From positions 52,404 through 84,425 of the forward strand of contig FR887325.1 of NCBI GenBank assembly GCA_000436755.1: DNA of 32,022 nucleotides, in the 5' to 3' direction. Shown piece after piece: positions 25,277-32,022 of this stretch. Positions within the stretch are counted from its first letter, which is position 1, and every line of letters starts with the position of its first letter. Position numbers and translations under genes: made by a program. The DNA comes from Clostridium sp. CAG:253. GTDB lineage: Bacteria; Bacillota; Clostridia; Lachnospirales; Lachnospiraceae. The notes below the pieces were generated by a model. The model was not told the origin of the DNA and did no database searches. It was given only the letters and a program-made list of their open reading frames with translations.

Positions 25277-26407
25277 TCAAACCATTTCATTAAGATAAAA
25301 TTTAATCTTTGAAAATAATATATCTCCAAACTCTGCGATAGTCAGTTTTTGATACTTATTCTCATCACTTTTTCCCCTTTTTATAACACTTTTATCTGAA
25401 AGAATTATATCCCATCTCCCGTTATTCTCTTTAATAAAATCATCGGTTATCTCTACATAATATTCCTCTGCACATCCCTTTAACTTTATCATCCCGACAA
25501 ATGCCCTAATGTCTATAATTCTTGCCATAAGCATTTTTCCCGTATTTTCCTCAGAAATAAAAAAAGCAAAACTTTTGTTTTGTTCTTTTATAAAATACGA
25601 CTCGTCAAATATAATTTTCATTTCTGCGGCTTTGTTTTCTGTGTCATTAGCGGCATAATCAAAAAGCTTTTCCACAAATATATCCGTATATTCTTTATCA
25701 GCAACCATCTCGACAACTTCCGGCTCATCTTCACACAGATACATTGCATATCCCATGACTTCACCGTCTCTCATCAAAATGAGTACAGACCCCTCACACG
25801 CTTTCATCTCTTTATTTTTATGTTCAAAATAACTATTATCCCTATCAACAAAACATTCAAACTCCCGCTCAAGCTTCATTGCTGCATACTTTGAAAGTTC
25901 AATTTTTTCTCTCTCCGACAAATCATCAAATTCTTTTATGTCACACGACTCTATACAGCCATTATAAACTTTGCCGCCATCCTCTCTTTTTAAAGCTTTA
26001 AAAGATGTAACATTGTACATTCCCCTAAATCCATATGGGGTATATATTTTTTCTGATGCAGGCATAAGATACACAAACGGTACATTTTCATTATATAATT
26101 TTCCAAAAACAGTTTTTAACATAAAATCCATATATCCCTTGTGTCTGTATTCTTTATCTGTGCATACACCCACAATATAAAATATTGTCTTTTTTTCTCC
26201 AAACAATTTTATATCATATGGATTTAAATGTAACATACTTTTGTCATCACATAAAAATGTTATACTTTCTTTCCATCTGTCATCAAAATAATATTTTACA
26301 TATTTCGCAGTGTCATCAAAATTATTTTCCCATAATTTTTTACAGGTATTCATAATCTCTCTGTTTTGAGCATCCGGTGCCACGATTTTGATTTTTTTGT
26401 CAATCAT
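25277..26407 (-). CDS. GNAT-family acetyltransferase (Eis-like, two-domain)
   Basis: A 376-residue protein. The N-terminal GNAT fold shows the acetyl-CoA loop in VGVCTDKEYRHKGYM (about 80-93) and PFVYLMPASEKIYTPYGF, a pattern of the Eis-type group with a second GNAT-like half and an SCP2-like C-terminal part (about 290-375, ARIIDIRAFVG). Eis-type enzymes acetylate amines of varied targets. The ATG at 26407 overlaps the stop of the CDP-glycerol-type polymerase gene by 8 bases, so the pair is translationally coupled; the TTG four codons earlier sits too close to the binding site. The coupling suggests a role in modifying a surface polymer or its precursors, but this is inference. Confidence 0.8.
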   Translation of the reverse strand: MIDKKIKIVAPDAQNREIMNTCKKLWENNFDDTAKYVKYYFDDRWKESITFLCDDKSMLHLNPYDIKLFGEKKTIFYIVGVCTDKEYRHKGYMDFMLKTVFGKLYNENVPFVYLMPASEKIYTPYGFRGMYNVTSFKALKREDGGKVYNGCIESCDIKEFDDLSEREKIELSKYAAMKLEREFECFVDRDNSYFEHKNKEMKACEGSVLILMRDGEVMGYAMYLCEDEPEVVEMVADKEYTDIFVEKLFDYAANDTENKAAEMKIIFDESYFIKEQNKSFAFFISEENTGKMLMARIIDIRAFVGMIKLKGCAEEYYVEITDDFIKENNGRWDIILSDKSVIKRGKSDENKYQKLTIAEFGDILFSKIKFYLNEMV

Positions 26408-27578
26408 TGTTTTTTCCAATCTCCCTTTTAACCATCATGTCAATAAGAATATTTCCAACCGGTCCCTGACCTTTTTTACAGTAAAACATATTTTTTACTT
26501 TTTCTCTTTCTTCTCTTCCGTAATCGTCCCCGTTCTCAATCACACCACATATCTGTTTGAATAGTTCGTCAAAATTCTTTGCCTTATTGCCCGGTGTTAC
26601 ATCCTCATAGTTAAAATACATCTCCCTGTCATTCTCAAGATAATGTTCATAATCATAACAGTAAAATAACAACGGTTTGTCAAGCAGAAGATAATCAATG
26701 TAAATACTTGAATAATCGGTTATTAGTGCTTTCGATTCTATAATAAGTATCTGTGTATCCATATCCTCCATTGTAACATCAATTATATGAGGATACTTAT
26801 CCAAATTCTCAGTTTCTTCCCTGTGGTAAAAATGTTTTTTTATCACAAAATAATAATCTTTCTCTGAAAGGTAATTCTCCAGTCTTTCCAAATCAAACAG
26901 TTCATTTATGCGAATCTGCTCTTTTCCCTCATTTCTGTGTGTCGGACAATACAAAATAATATTTTTCCCAGGGAAATAAGACTCCGGCTTTTTTTCCCCG
27001 AAAAAAATATCACTTCTCGGCTGACCGAGACATATTATCTGGCTTTTCTTTCTTCTGAATGCACTCTGATAAATAGGTACAAACATTTCACTTGTTGCCA
27101 CAAAATACATTTTTCCAAGCGGTATATAAATAAGACTGTCTCTAAGCTTTTGCTTAGGACTGTCCCAGTTTTTTTCATATTTATTGTCATAGCATACTTT
27201 TTTCAGAGGTACGCCATGCCACAAATCTATAATTATTGCATTTCCGAGAAATGTATGTTCAAGGTCACTTATACCGTTTGAAATCACGGCATATTTTGCA
27301 CGAAGCTGAGTCCATATTGCTTTTTTGGTTCCCCACAGATAAGCTTCATAACCCAGATTTCTTATCTGCTCAACAATTTCAATATCTTTTGAAATCCATA
27401 CTGCTCTTATGTCATCTCTCTCTGACGCTTCTATAAACAACTGTTTTGAATTGTCGGTAAATCTCTCTCCAAGCCATGCTCCGCATACACACAATCGATA
27501 ATCTCTCGGCATCAGCATAGTAAGAAACATCACAAAATATTTACATGCAACCTTTATTGCTTTAAATATCTTTGTCAT
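26400..27578 (-). CDS. CDP-glycerol glycerophosphotransferase family protein (TagB/TagF-like)
   Basis: A 392-residue protein of the Glyphos_transf family. It has the conserved IIDLWHGVPLKKV block, the PTHR motif in ILYCPTHRNEG, and the ALITDYSSIYIDYLLLDKPLLFY signature near the end. Family members add glycerol-phosphate or ribitol-phosphate units to teichoic acid or surface polysaccharide at the inner face of the membrane. A hydrophobic stretch near the N-terminus may help membrane attachment. It starts 2 bases after the GT2 gene with a GGGGG-type site, and overlaps the acetyltransferase gene. The exact donor cannot be read from sequence. Confidence 0.88.
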   Translation of the reverse strand: MTKIFKAIKVACKYFVMFLTMLMPRDYRLCVCGAWLGERFTDNSKQLFIEASERDDIRAVWISKDIEIVEQIRNLGYEAYLWGTKKAIWTQLRAKYAVISNGISDLEHTFLGNAIIIDLWHGVPLKKVCYDNKYEKNWDSPKQKLRDSLIYIPLGKMYFVATSEMFVPIYQSAFRRKKSQIICLGQPRSDIFFGEKKPESYFPGKNIILYCPTHRNEGKEQIRINELFDLERLENYLSEKDYYFVIKKHFYHREETENLDKYPHIIDVTMEDMDTQILIIESKALITDYSSIYIDYLLLDKPLLFYCYDYEHYLENDREMYFNYEDVTPGNKAKNFDELFKQICGVIENGDDYGREEREKVKNMFYCKKGQGPVGNILIDMMVKREIGKNND

Positions 27579-27580
27579 AA

Positions 27581-28528
27581 CTACCCCCAGATAATCTGCA
27601 TTATTTTTCTAATAGTTCCTTTTTTCCATACATTTTTTTTCATGTAGAAAATTATACGGTAAATTTTTGAATGTCTGTTAAGAACAGAATATTCTTTCAT
27701 AAGTTCATACTGACGAACAAATTTTTTTGCAATCATTTCGTCCTTGTACAAACTGACAAAAAATGCAATCTGGTCTTCCGACTCTTTCATCGCATTTTTA
27801 TAACTTCTTCTTCCCTGCCCCAGTCTCTTTGCAAGGTAAAATATATTATTGTTATTCTTTGCCCCAACACTGTTATCTCCATGCTGTCTGTAGCTTAACA
27901 GCGGTCTTTCTAAAACTATTATTTTTCCAAACACTGCCGCGTACAATGCGGCAAAATAGTCATGCATAATAACTCTGTCATCAGATAAATATTTTGCAAT
28001 CCCCGCAGATAAACTCCTGTTACACATCATCGTACAGCCCGTGACATGATTTTGAATAATAATTTTTGATAACTCTGAATTTGAATCTATATGAGATAAA
28101 TTAAACATTGACTCTGCAAGAACATTTCCACTTCCATCTATAACTTCAACATCTCCGTGAACGAGTATCGGTGTCTTACTTCCATACTTTTTTTCAGCGT
28201 CAAGCATCGCATTGTAGGTAACTTCTATTTTATCTTTTTTCCATATATCATCCTGATCTGTAAACATAACATAGGAGGAATTTTGCACATCCTGTAAAAG
28301 ACGTGCAAAATTCCTCTTTGCCGAGCCACTTGGCTCTTCGTTAACTTTTATTATAACTTCCTGTTCTACTTCTTTAGCGAATTTTTTTAAAATGTCTACA
28401 GTTTTGTCACTGCTCCCATCGTCTCTTACAACCAGTCTCCAATCCCTGTAAGTCTGATTTTTGATAGACTCCAACTGTTCATTTATATATTCCTGACCAT
28501 TGTAGGCCGCCATAATAATAGTAATCAC
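27581..28528 (-). CDS. Family 2 glycosyltransferase
   Basis: A 315-residue GT-A enzyme. It has the N-terminal MAAYNGQEYINEQLESIKNQ, the nucleotide-binding VVRDDGSSDKT, and the metal motif region MFTDQDDIWKKDK. The ending LSYRQHGDNSVGA matches rhamnosyl/glycosyltransferases that build surface polysaccharide. There is no membrane helix. It begins with GTG, chosen because GGAG lies seven bases upstream and the protein begins at the first beta strand. It lies 43 bases after the Ig-like/NlpC gene and 2 bases before the CDP-glycerol-type gene. Sugar donor and acceptor are unknown. Confidence 0.88.
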   Translation of the reverse strand: MITIIMAAYNGQEYINEQLESIKNQTYRDWRLVVRDDGSSDKTVDILKKFAKEVEQEVIIKVNEEPSGSAKRNFARLLQDVQNSSYVMFTDQDDIWKKDKIEVTYNAMLDAEKKYGSKTPILVHGDVEVIDGSGNVLAESMFNLSHIDSNSELSKIIIQNHVTGCTMMCNRSLSAGIAKYLSDDRVIMHDYFAALYAAVFGKIIVLERPLLSYRQHGDNSVGAKNNNNIFYLAKRLGQGRRSYKNAMKESEDQIAFFVSLYKDEMIAKKFVRQYELMKEYSVLNRHSKIYRIIFYMKKNVWKKGTIRKIMQIIWG

Positions 28529-28571
28529 AACATTTCTCCATCAACATTTTTTACGTATATGTTTTTTTAAT

Positions 28572-30014
28572 CTACGGTCTTGCAACAAGCGAACCATATG
28601 CATAATATCCCTGTGACCTGTTAACCCATACAGCAGTTAAATTTGGCTTTCCTTTTGAATTAAATCCAATGCAGCTGTAACCGGCGAACATTTCAACATG
28701 ATAAATCCCCTTATATCTTCCGTTCTTGGCACCTGTTTTAAATATAATGTCTCCTGCTCTCAGTTTCATATTCTGTATCTGGCTGTCTTTTAATCCTGAA
28801 CTTATTCTCTTACTCTTTGAACTCCAGCACCATCTGCATATATCTGCCGCTACCGGCGCATAACTTCTTGCACCAAAATAAGTTCCGTATTTTGAATACG
28901 CACGCCATACCAAAGAACTGCAGTCATAATATCCTCTTTGCATTCTTCTAGGCTGGCTGTATGTCCCCTTTGCAATACTACGACCTTTCTTTATAACATT
29001 ATAAACTTTAGGTGACACAACAGATACAGCACATCCTAATTTTGTTCCGTTCACATTTGCTATAATAACTGCTGTTCCGATTCTCTTTGCTTTAATCTTG
29101 CCTTTTGAATTAACACTCGCAATTTTTTTTCTGTTTGATGACCACTTTATTCCCTTAGATACACCTTTTAATTTAACATTTGCAGTTCTTCCTTTTATTA
29201 TGAGCAGTGTATTTTTATTTATTGATATTTTTATAACCTTAATACTGACTTCAAATTCTTTATCGTATATTTTAAATGTTACTTTTGTCTGACCCGCCTT
29301 ATATGCCCATATTGAAACAACATTATCTTTTAAGGAAGCAGATACAGACATTGATTTATTTGAACTGTTCACTTCAAATCCTACATCCGGATTATCTTCA
29401 TCAAGCAGAATATCACTCTTCAGATTAAAAGTAAATTCCGTATTATAATCATACTTTGTTATATATTTTATCTGGCTTGTACTTGTTAGCTCAACACCTG
29501 ACATATCAGGATATACGCAAAGACTGAATGTATATCTGTCCAAATAACTTGAATCGTCATCGTTATATGTGTCATCCTGCTCACTTACATCATTTCTGCT
29601 GTATGTAACATCCACATATATATTAACTCTTCCGGGACTTAATGCCGTATAATTTGCCTTAAAATCATCTGAATCCTCAACTTTTACAATATTTTCATCG
29701 CTTGCACTCCACTTTATTGACTCTACTGCCTTGTCCGAATTTTCATAATTGATAACAGAGAACGAACCACTGTCATTTACTGAAACAGCATATTCGCCGT
29801 CTTCATTAGACGCATCAAATACAATATCCTTATCCTCTTTCACTTCTTCATCACTGTCAGCATCCACTACTTCTTCTTTTTTTAATTTTGATGCATGTTT
29901 GGCTGCTGAAACATTGCTGCCCTGCACATCCACAAACATTGACATGCATAACGAAACACCAAGTAAAAGTACAATTCCTCTTTTTTTCACATTATTTACC
30001 TTATTTAATCTCAT
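28572..30014 (-). CDS. Secreted Ig-like (Big_2) and NlpC/P60-type cell-wall protein
   Basis: A 480-residue exported protein. A signal peptide lies at about 11-38, followed by a highly acidic stretch (EEVVDADSDEEVKEDKD). Ig-like regions come next; the last one, at about 255-335 (KGIKWSSNRKKIASVNSKGK), is a typical Big_2 domain. The C-terminal NlpC/P60-like domain has nucleophile C365 in YYDCSSLVWRAY and H439 in YHVEMFAGY. Such enzymes cut peptidoglycan stem peptides or related amide bonds outside the cell. The ATG follows GAGAGG at eight bases. It comes 67 bases after aroK, where no terminator is seen, and precedes the two surface-polymer transferase genes. Confidence 0.82.
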   Translation of the reverse strand: MRLNKVNNVKKRGIVLLLGVSLCMSMFVDVQGSNVSAAKHASKLKKEEVVDADSDEEVKEDKDIVFDASNEDGEYAVSVNDSGSFSVINYENSDKAVESIKWSASDENIVKVEDSDDFKANYTALSPGRVNIYVDVTYSRNDVSEQDDTYNDDDSSYLDRYTFSLCVYPDMSGVELTSTSQIKYITKYDYNTEFTFNLKSDILLDEDNPDVGFEVNSSNKSMSVSASLKDNVVSIWAYKAGQTKVTFKIYDKEFEVSIKVIKISINKNTLLIIKGRTANVKLKGVSKGIKWSSNRKKIASVNSKGKIKAKRIGTAVIIANVNGTKLGCAVSVVSPKVYNVIKKGRSIAKGTYSQPRRMQRGYYDCSSLVWRAYSKYGTYFGARSYAPVAADICRWCWSSKSKRISSGLKDSQIQNMKLRAGDIIFKTGAKNGRYKGIYHVEMFAGYSCIGFNSKGKPNLTAVWVNRSQGYYAYGSLVARP

Positions 30015-30081
30015 CCTCTATACCTCTCTATTTGTTTCAAAAGTAATTTTTTTTATATGATGCAAATAGCAAAATACTTTA

Positions 30082-30597
30082 CTATTTTACTTTTTTTGTT
30101 ATCTTATCTGCAACCTGAGCAGGTGTACAATCATCAGTTTCAATAATAATATCTGCCGCATGTCTGTATTTTGGCTCTCTCTCATCCATAAGCGACTTGA
30201 TATAAGGAACATTCATATTTCCGTTTAATAACGGTCTGTTTGTGCTGTCTTTTACATGGGAATAAATAGTCTCAGGTGTTGCAGTAAGCCAGACTATCTG
30301 TCCGACCTTTTTCATCTTTTCCACGTTTATTTCACGCATTGCCATTCCGCCGCCGCATGATACTATACATGGTTTCATCTCACCGATTTTGTCTATCAGC
30401 TCTGTCTCTTTTTTTCTGAAATATTCTTCCCCTTCGTAAGCAAAAATATCAGAAATGCTTTTTTTCTCCTGTTCAACTATCATTGCATCAGTATCCACCT
30501 CCTTCACTCCAAGTTTTCTGCTTAAAAAACGTGATGTACTTGTTTTTCCTACTCCCATAAAACCTATCAAAAAAATATGTTTTTCAAGTCTACTCAT
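30082..30597 (-). CDS. aroK: Shikimate kinase
   Basis: A 171-residue cytosolic kinase that phosphorylates shikimate in the chorismate pathway. The Walker A motif GFMGVGKTS is at 12-20, the shikimate-binding DTD in VDTDAMI, the FRKKE segment, and SCGGGMAMR follow; the lid Arg is in STNRPLL. The length is normal. The ATG at 30597 has GGAGG six bases upstream, while the ATG two codons earlier directly abuts that site. It overlaps the end of aroD by 8 bases, so the two are translationally coupled. Confidence 0.95.
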   Translation of the reverse strand: MSRLEKHIFLIGFMGVGKTSTSRFLSRKLGVKEVDTDAMIVEQEKKSISDIFAYEGEEYFRKKETELIDKIGEMKPCIVSCGGGMAMREINVEKMKKVGQIVWLTATPETIYSHVKDSTNRPLLNGNMNVPYIKSLMDEREPKYRHAADIIIETDDCTPAQVADKITKKVK

Positions 30598-31360
30598 CTT
30601 CATCCTCCGGTAATGTTATTATATTTAATACATTTTTCAAATCATCTACATTTATCTGTCCCGGTGCACTCGCTTTTCCAAGACAGCCAAATGTGACAGA
30701 AGAACCAAAGCTTTTTCCACTTACCCTGCTTATCTTGCCGATTTCATCCATCGACATAGTTATAACAGGAATATTTCTATTGTCAGTAACAAAATCATTT
30801 GTTGCTCTCATAAGCGTAAAAACATCGTTCTTTTGCTCAGGCATACATGCAAGTTTAGGAATATCTGCACCGATTTCCTTCATATATTTAAGCCTCTCAC
30901 ATATCTCATCATACTCGGGAGTTTTGTTAAAATTGTGATATGAACCGATTACAACAGTTTTATTCTTTAATTTACTTATTATTTTTTCTGTTTTGGCTCT
31001 ATCCATAAAATATGCTTCTATATCAACTATGTCAACATATCCGCTTTCGGCTAAGTTCTCCAGCATTTTAATATAAACATCTGCCTCTATATTCTTTTCC
31101 CCACCCTCATTTTTTGTGCGGAATGTGGCGAGTATCGGCTTTCCCGGTATAACCGCCCTTAAAAGTCCCGCTGTTTCCAATAATTTCTGAGTATTAAAAC
31201 ACTCCTCAAAAAAATCAATCCTCCACTCGACAATATCAACACTCTTTTTTGCCATAAGTATCTCGCCCATCTCAAGAATATCATCCTGATTTTTTTCAAC
31301 TATAGGTGCACATACTTTAGGTATTCCGCTGCCTATTTCAACATTTTTGACTTTCAACAT
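30590..31360 (-). CDS. aroD: Type I 3-dehydroquinate dehydratase
   Basis: A 256-residue class I aldolase-type enzyme of the shikimate pathway. The pattern is KVCAPIVEKN at the start, VDIVEWRIDFFE, catalytic His in VIGSYHNFNKTP, the Schiff-base Lys in IPKLACMPEQKNDV, and SFGSSVTFG near the end. I chose the ATG at 31360 because family members begin at this point (KVKNVEIGSG). The open frame continues 32 codons upstream through a hairpin and over the end of a small gene, and that part has no family similarity. The binding site at 31360 (AAAGGA, about 14 bases away) is poor, so expression may depend on the upstream small gene or on leader structure. Confidence 0.93.
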   Translation of the reverse strand: MLKVKNVEIGSGIPKVCAPIVEKNQDDILEMGEILMAKKSVDIVEWRIDFFEECFNTQKLLETAGLLRAVIPGKPILATFRTKNEGGEKNIEADVYIKMLENLAESGYVDIVDIEAYFMDRAKTEKIISKLKNKTVVIGSYHNFNKTPEYDEICERLKYMKEIGADIPKLACMPEQKNDVFTLMRATNDFVTDNRNIPVITMSMDEIGKISRVSGKSFGSSVTFGCLGKASAPGQINVDDLKNVLNIITLPEDEDE

Positions 31361-31398
31361 TATCTTTTTATCGTTCCTTTCATTGTTCAACAAAGAAA

Positions 31399-31434
31399 TA
31401 GAGCAACCTGTGTAAAACCTCACAAGCCGCTCTA
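31399..31434 (-). terminator. Hairpin between the small membrane peptide gene and aroD (attenuator candidate)
   Basis: TAGAGCAACCTGTG (31399-31412) and CACAAGCCGCTCTA (31421-31434) pair over 14 bp, with three G-U pairs in the minus-strand RNA, around an 8-base loop. On the minus strand the stem is followed by TTTCTTTG. It lies 11 bases past the stop of the 36-residue peptide gene and 38 bases before aroD, so it may end part of the transcripts or set the ratio of peptide to AroD. Confidence 0.55.
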
Positions 31435-31445
31435 CTAAAAACAAA

Positions 31446-31556
31446 TCATTCATCATCGAGAGACTGCTTCACTCCTGCCGTAACCGCCGTAACCGCAGCT
31501 ACCACTACCACAACAGCAATCACTACAATCCCTATCACTCCGGCTATAAGTGCCAT
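31446..31556 (-). CDS. 36-residue single-span membrane peptide of unknown function
   Basis: I do not recognise this protein, and it is too short for usual gene calling. It starts MALIAGVIGIVVIAVVVV, continues as an Ala/Val/Thr-rich hydrophobic helix to about residue 27, and ends in the charged tail GVKQSLDDE. So it is almost wholly one membrane helix. Support is strong for its size: GGAGGAGAAAG directly before the ATG, and a near-consensus promoter (31600-31628) whose transcript would begin about 37 bases upstream, so it is the first gene of the aro unit. A hairpin follows its stop. It may be a membrane-associated partner or a small toxin-like peptide, but neither can be shown from sequence. 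Confidence 0.7.
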   Translation of the reverse strand: MALIAGVIGIVVIAVVVVVAAVTAVTAGVKQSLDDE

Positions 31557-31599
31557 CTTTCTCCTCCTCACGATACTTATTTAAATAATTATATGATTT

Positions 31600-31628
31600 A
31601 TTATAATTGAATACAAACAAATTGTAAA
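31600..31628 (-). promoter_or_regulatory. Promoter of the small peptide - aroD - aroK unit
   Basis: On the minus strand TTTACA (31623-31628) is followed after exactly 17 bases by the consensus TATAAT (31600-31605). It lies just after the ilvC terminator and gives a leader of about 37 bases before the 36-residue gene. Confidence 0.75.
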
Positions 31629-31636
31629 GAAATTTC

Positions 31637-31724
31637 AAAAAGAGGCTGTCCGGTGCATACAATACGCTGCTGTCTGCACTCACGGTGCAGACAACAGCAA
31701 AATATACACAAGATAACCTCTTTT
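31637..31724 (-). terminator. Long multi-part hairpin terminator of ilvC
   Basis: An inner stem of 14 bp (31666-31679 with 31685-31698, five-base loop, one G-U pair) is carried on a long imperfect outer stem. The outer stem starts with AAAAGAGG/CCTCTTTT (31638-31645 with 31717-31724) and continues inward with few mismatches. On the minus strand it ends in CCTCTTTTTG. It sits 40 bases past the ilvC stop and directly before the next promoter. It is far longer than an ordinary terminator. Confidence 0.75.
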
Positions 31725-31763
31725 GATATATTTCTATATGTAATTTTATAGATCAAAACCGAA

Positions 31764-32022
31764 TTAGTTATTGATGAGTTTGTCTCCCTCATTATTCCAG
31801 CTGTAAAGCTTACGGATTTCTTCTCCGACTTTCTCTGACTGATGCTCTGAAGCAAGTTTTCTCATAGCCTTGAAGTGAACCTGACGTCCTGCTGGTGACA
31901 TATCAAGAAGGAAGTCTTTTGCAAATGTACCATCCTGAATATCAGTAAGGATCTGCTTCATAGCCTTCTTTGTCTCAGCAGTAACAATCTTTGGTCCGGT
32001 GATGTAATCACCATACTCAGCT
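31764..32022 (-). CDS. ilvC: Ketol-acid reductoisomerase, C-terminal fragment (cut by window edge)
   Basis: The last 85 residues of the enzyme lie in the window. They begin AEYGDYITGPKIVT, run through MKQILTDIQDGTFAKDFLLD, and end GDKLINN. This is the C-terminal knotted domain of class I ketol-acid reductoisomerase, which makes the dihydroxy acids of valine and isoleucine synthesis with NADPH. The catalytic Glu/Asp sites and Rossmann domain lie outside the window. It is transcribed toward lower coordinates and ended by the long hairpin just downstream. Confidence 0.93.
   Translation of the reverse strand, partial: AEYGDYITGPKIVTAETKKAMKQILTDIQDGTFAKDFLLDMSPAGRQVHFKAMRKLASEHQSEKVGEEIRKLYSWNNEGDKLINN

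Noticed and set aside
31361..31456. N-terminal extension of AroD by 32 residues
   Set aside because: The added part runs through a 14-bp hairpin and overlaps the end of the small peptide gene; known AroD proteins begin at the ATG at 31360.
31453..31683. Gly/Cys/Ser-rich 76-codon frame on the minus strand
   Set aside because: It overlaps the promoter and the 36-residue peptide gene in another frame, and its start has no ribosome site. The odd composition comes from reading the Val/Ala-rich gene out of frame.
31601..31855. 84-codon minus-strand frame across the ilvC end and its terminator
   Set aside because: It overlaps the ilvC coding end in another frame and runs through the terminator hairpin and the next promoter.

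Overview
The window reads as a chromosomal segment of a low-GC, strictly anaerobic Firmicute, most likely Lachnospiraceae or a close clostridial relative. Supporting signs are GGAGG-type ribosome binding sites, sigma-A promoters of the TTGACA-17-TATAAT kind, an [FeFe]-hydrogenase maturase, a HemZ-type radical SAM enzyme, CIRCE operators, and a remnant of an AAA-ATPase/PD-(D/E)XK family common in gut clostridia. The family-level assignment is inference. Every gene I can support lies on the minus strand, so transcription runs from high to low coordinates. No rRNA, tRNA, CRISPR array or intact mobile element was seen.

From the right edge leftward: the C-terminal end of ilvC ends in a very long hairpin terminator. 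A strong promoter then starts a unit made of an unannotated 36-residue membrane peptide, a hairpin that looks like an attenuator, aroD and aroK. It is followed by a secreted Ig-like/NlpC-P60 protein, a family 2 glycosyltransferase, a CDP-glycerol-type polymerase and an Eis-like acetyltransferase, which together look like a cell-surface block. A second promoter at 25244-25272 starts a tightly packed run: a 58-residue acidic protein, a membrane-anchored C39-like peptidase, relA/spoT, a metallo-hydrolase, hemZ and an HD-GYP protein. This run places (p)ppGpp and probable c-di-GMP turnover in one unit. A decayed AAA-ATPase/nuclease gene follows.

The middle holds aspS, a PAP2-type phosphatase with a probable TTG start, leuS, a secreted SASA-type carbohydrate esterase and htpG. 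The htpG promoter is bracketed by two CIRCE (HrcA) operators, one perfect and one imperfect.

The left third holds a self-contained export operon: an MMPL/RND transporter, an extracytoplasmic heptad-repeat protein and a TetR regulator. Its promoter carries three matching 13-bp palindromes that are probably the TetR operators. Beyond it are hydE, an overlapping winged-helix regulator whose receiver domain has lost its phosphoacceptor, a soluble receiver-histidine kinase fusion, and the start of a response regulator cut by the window edge.

The least explained items are the 36-residue membrane peptide with its hairpin ahead of aroD, the doubly CIRCE-controlled htpG, the MMPL/heptad-repeat export operon, and the phosphorylation-dead regulator overlapping hydE.
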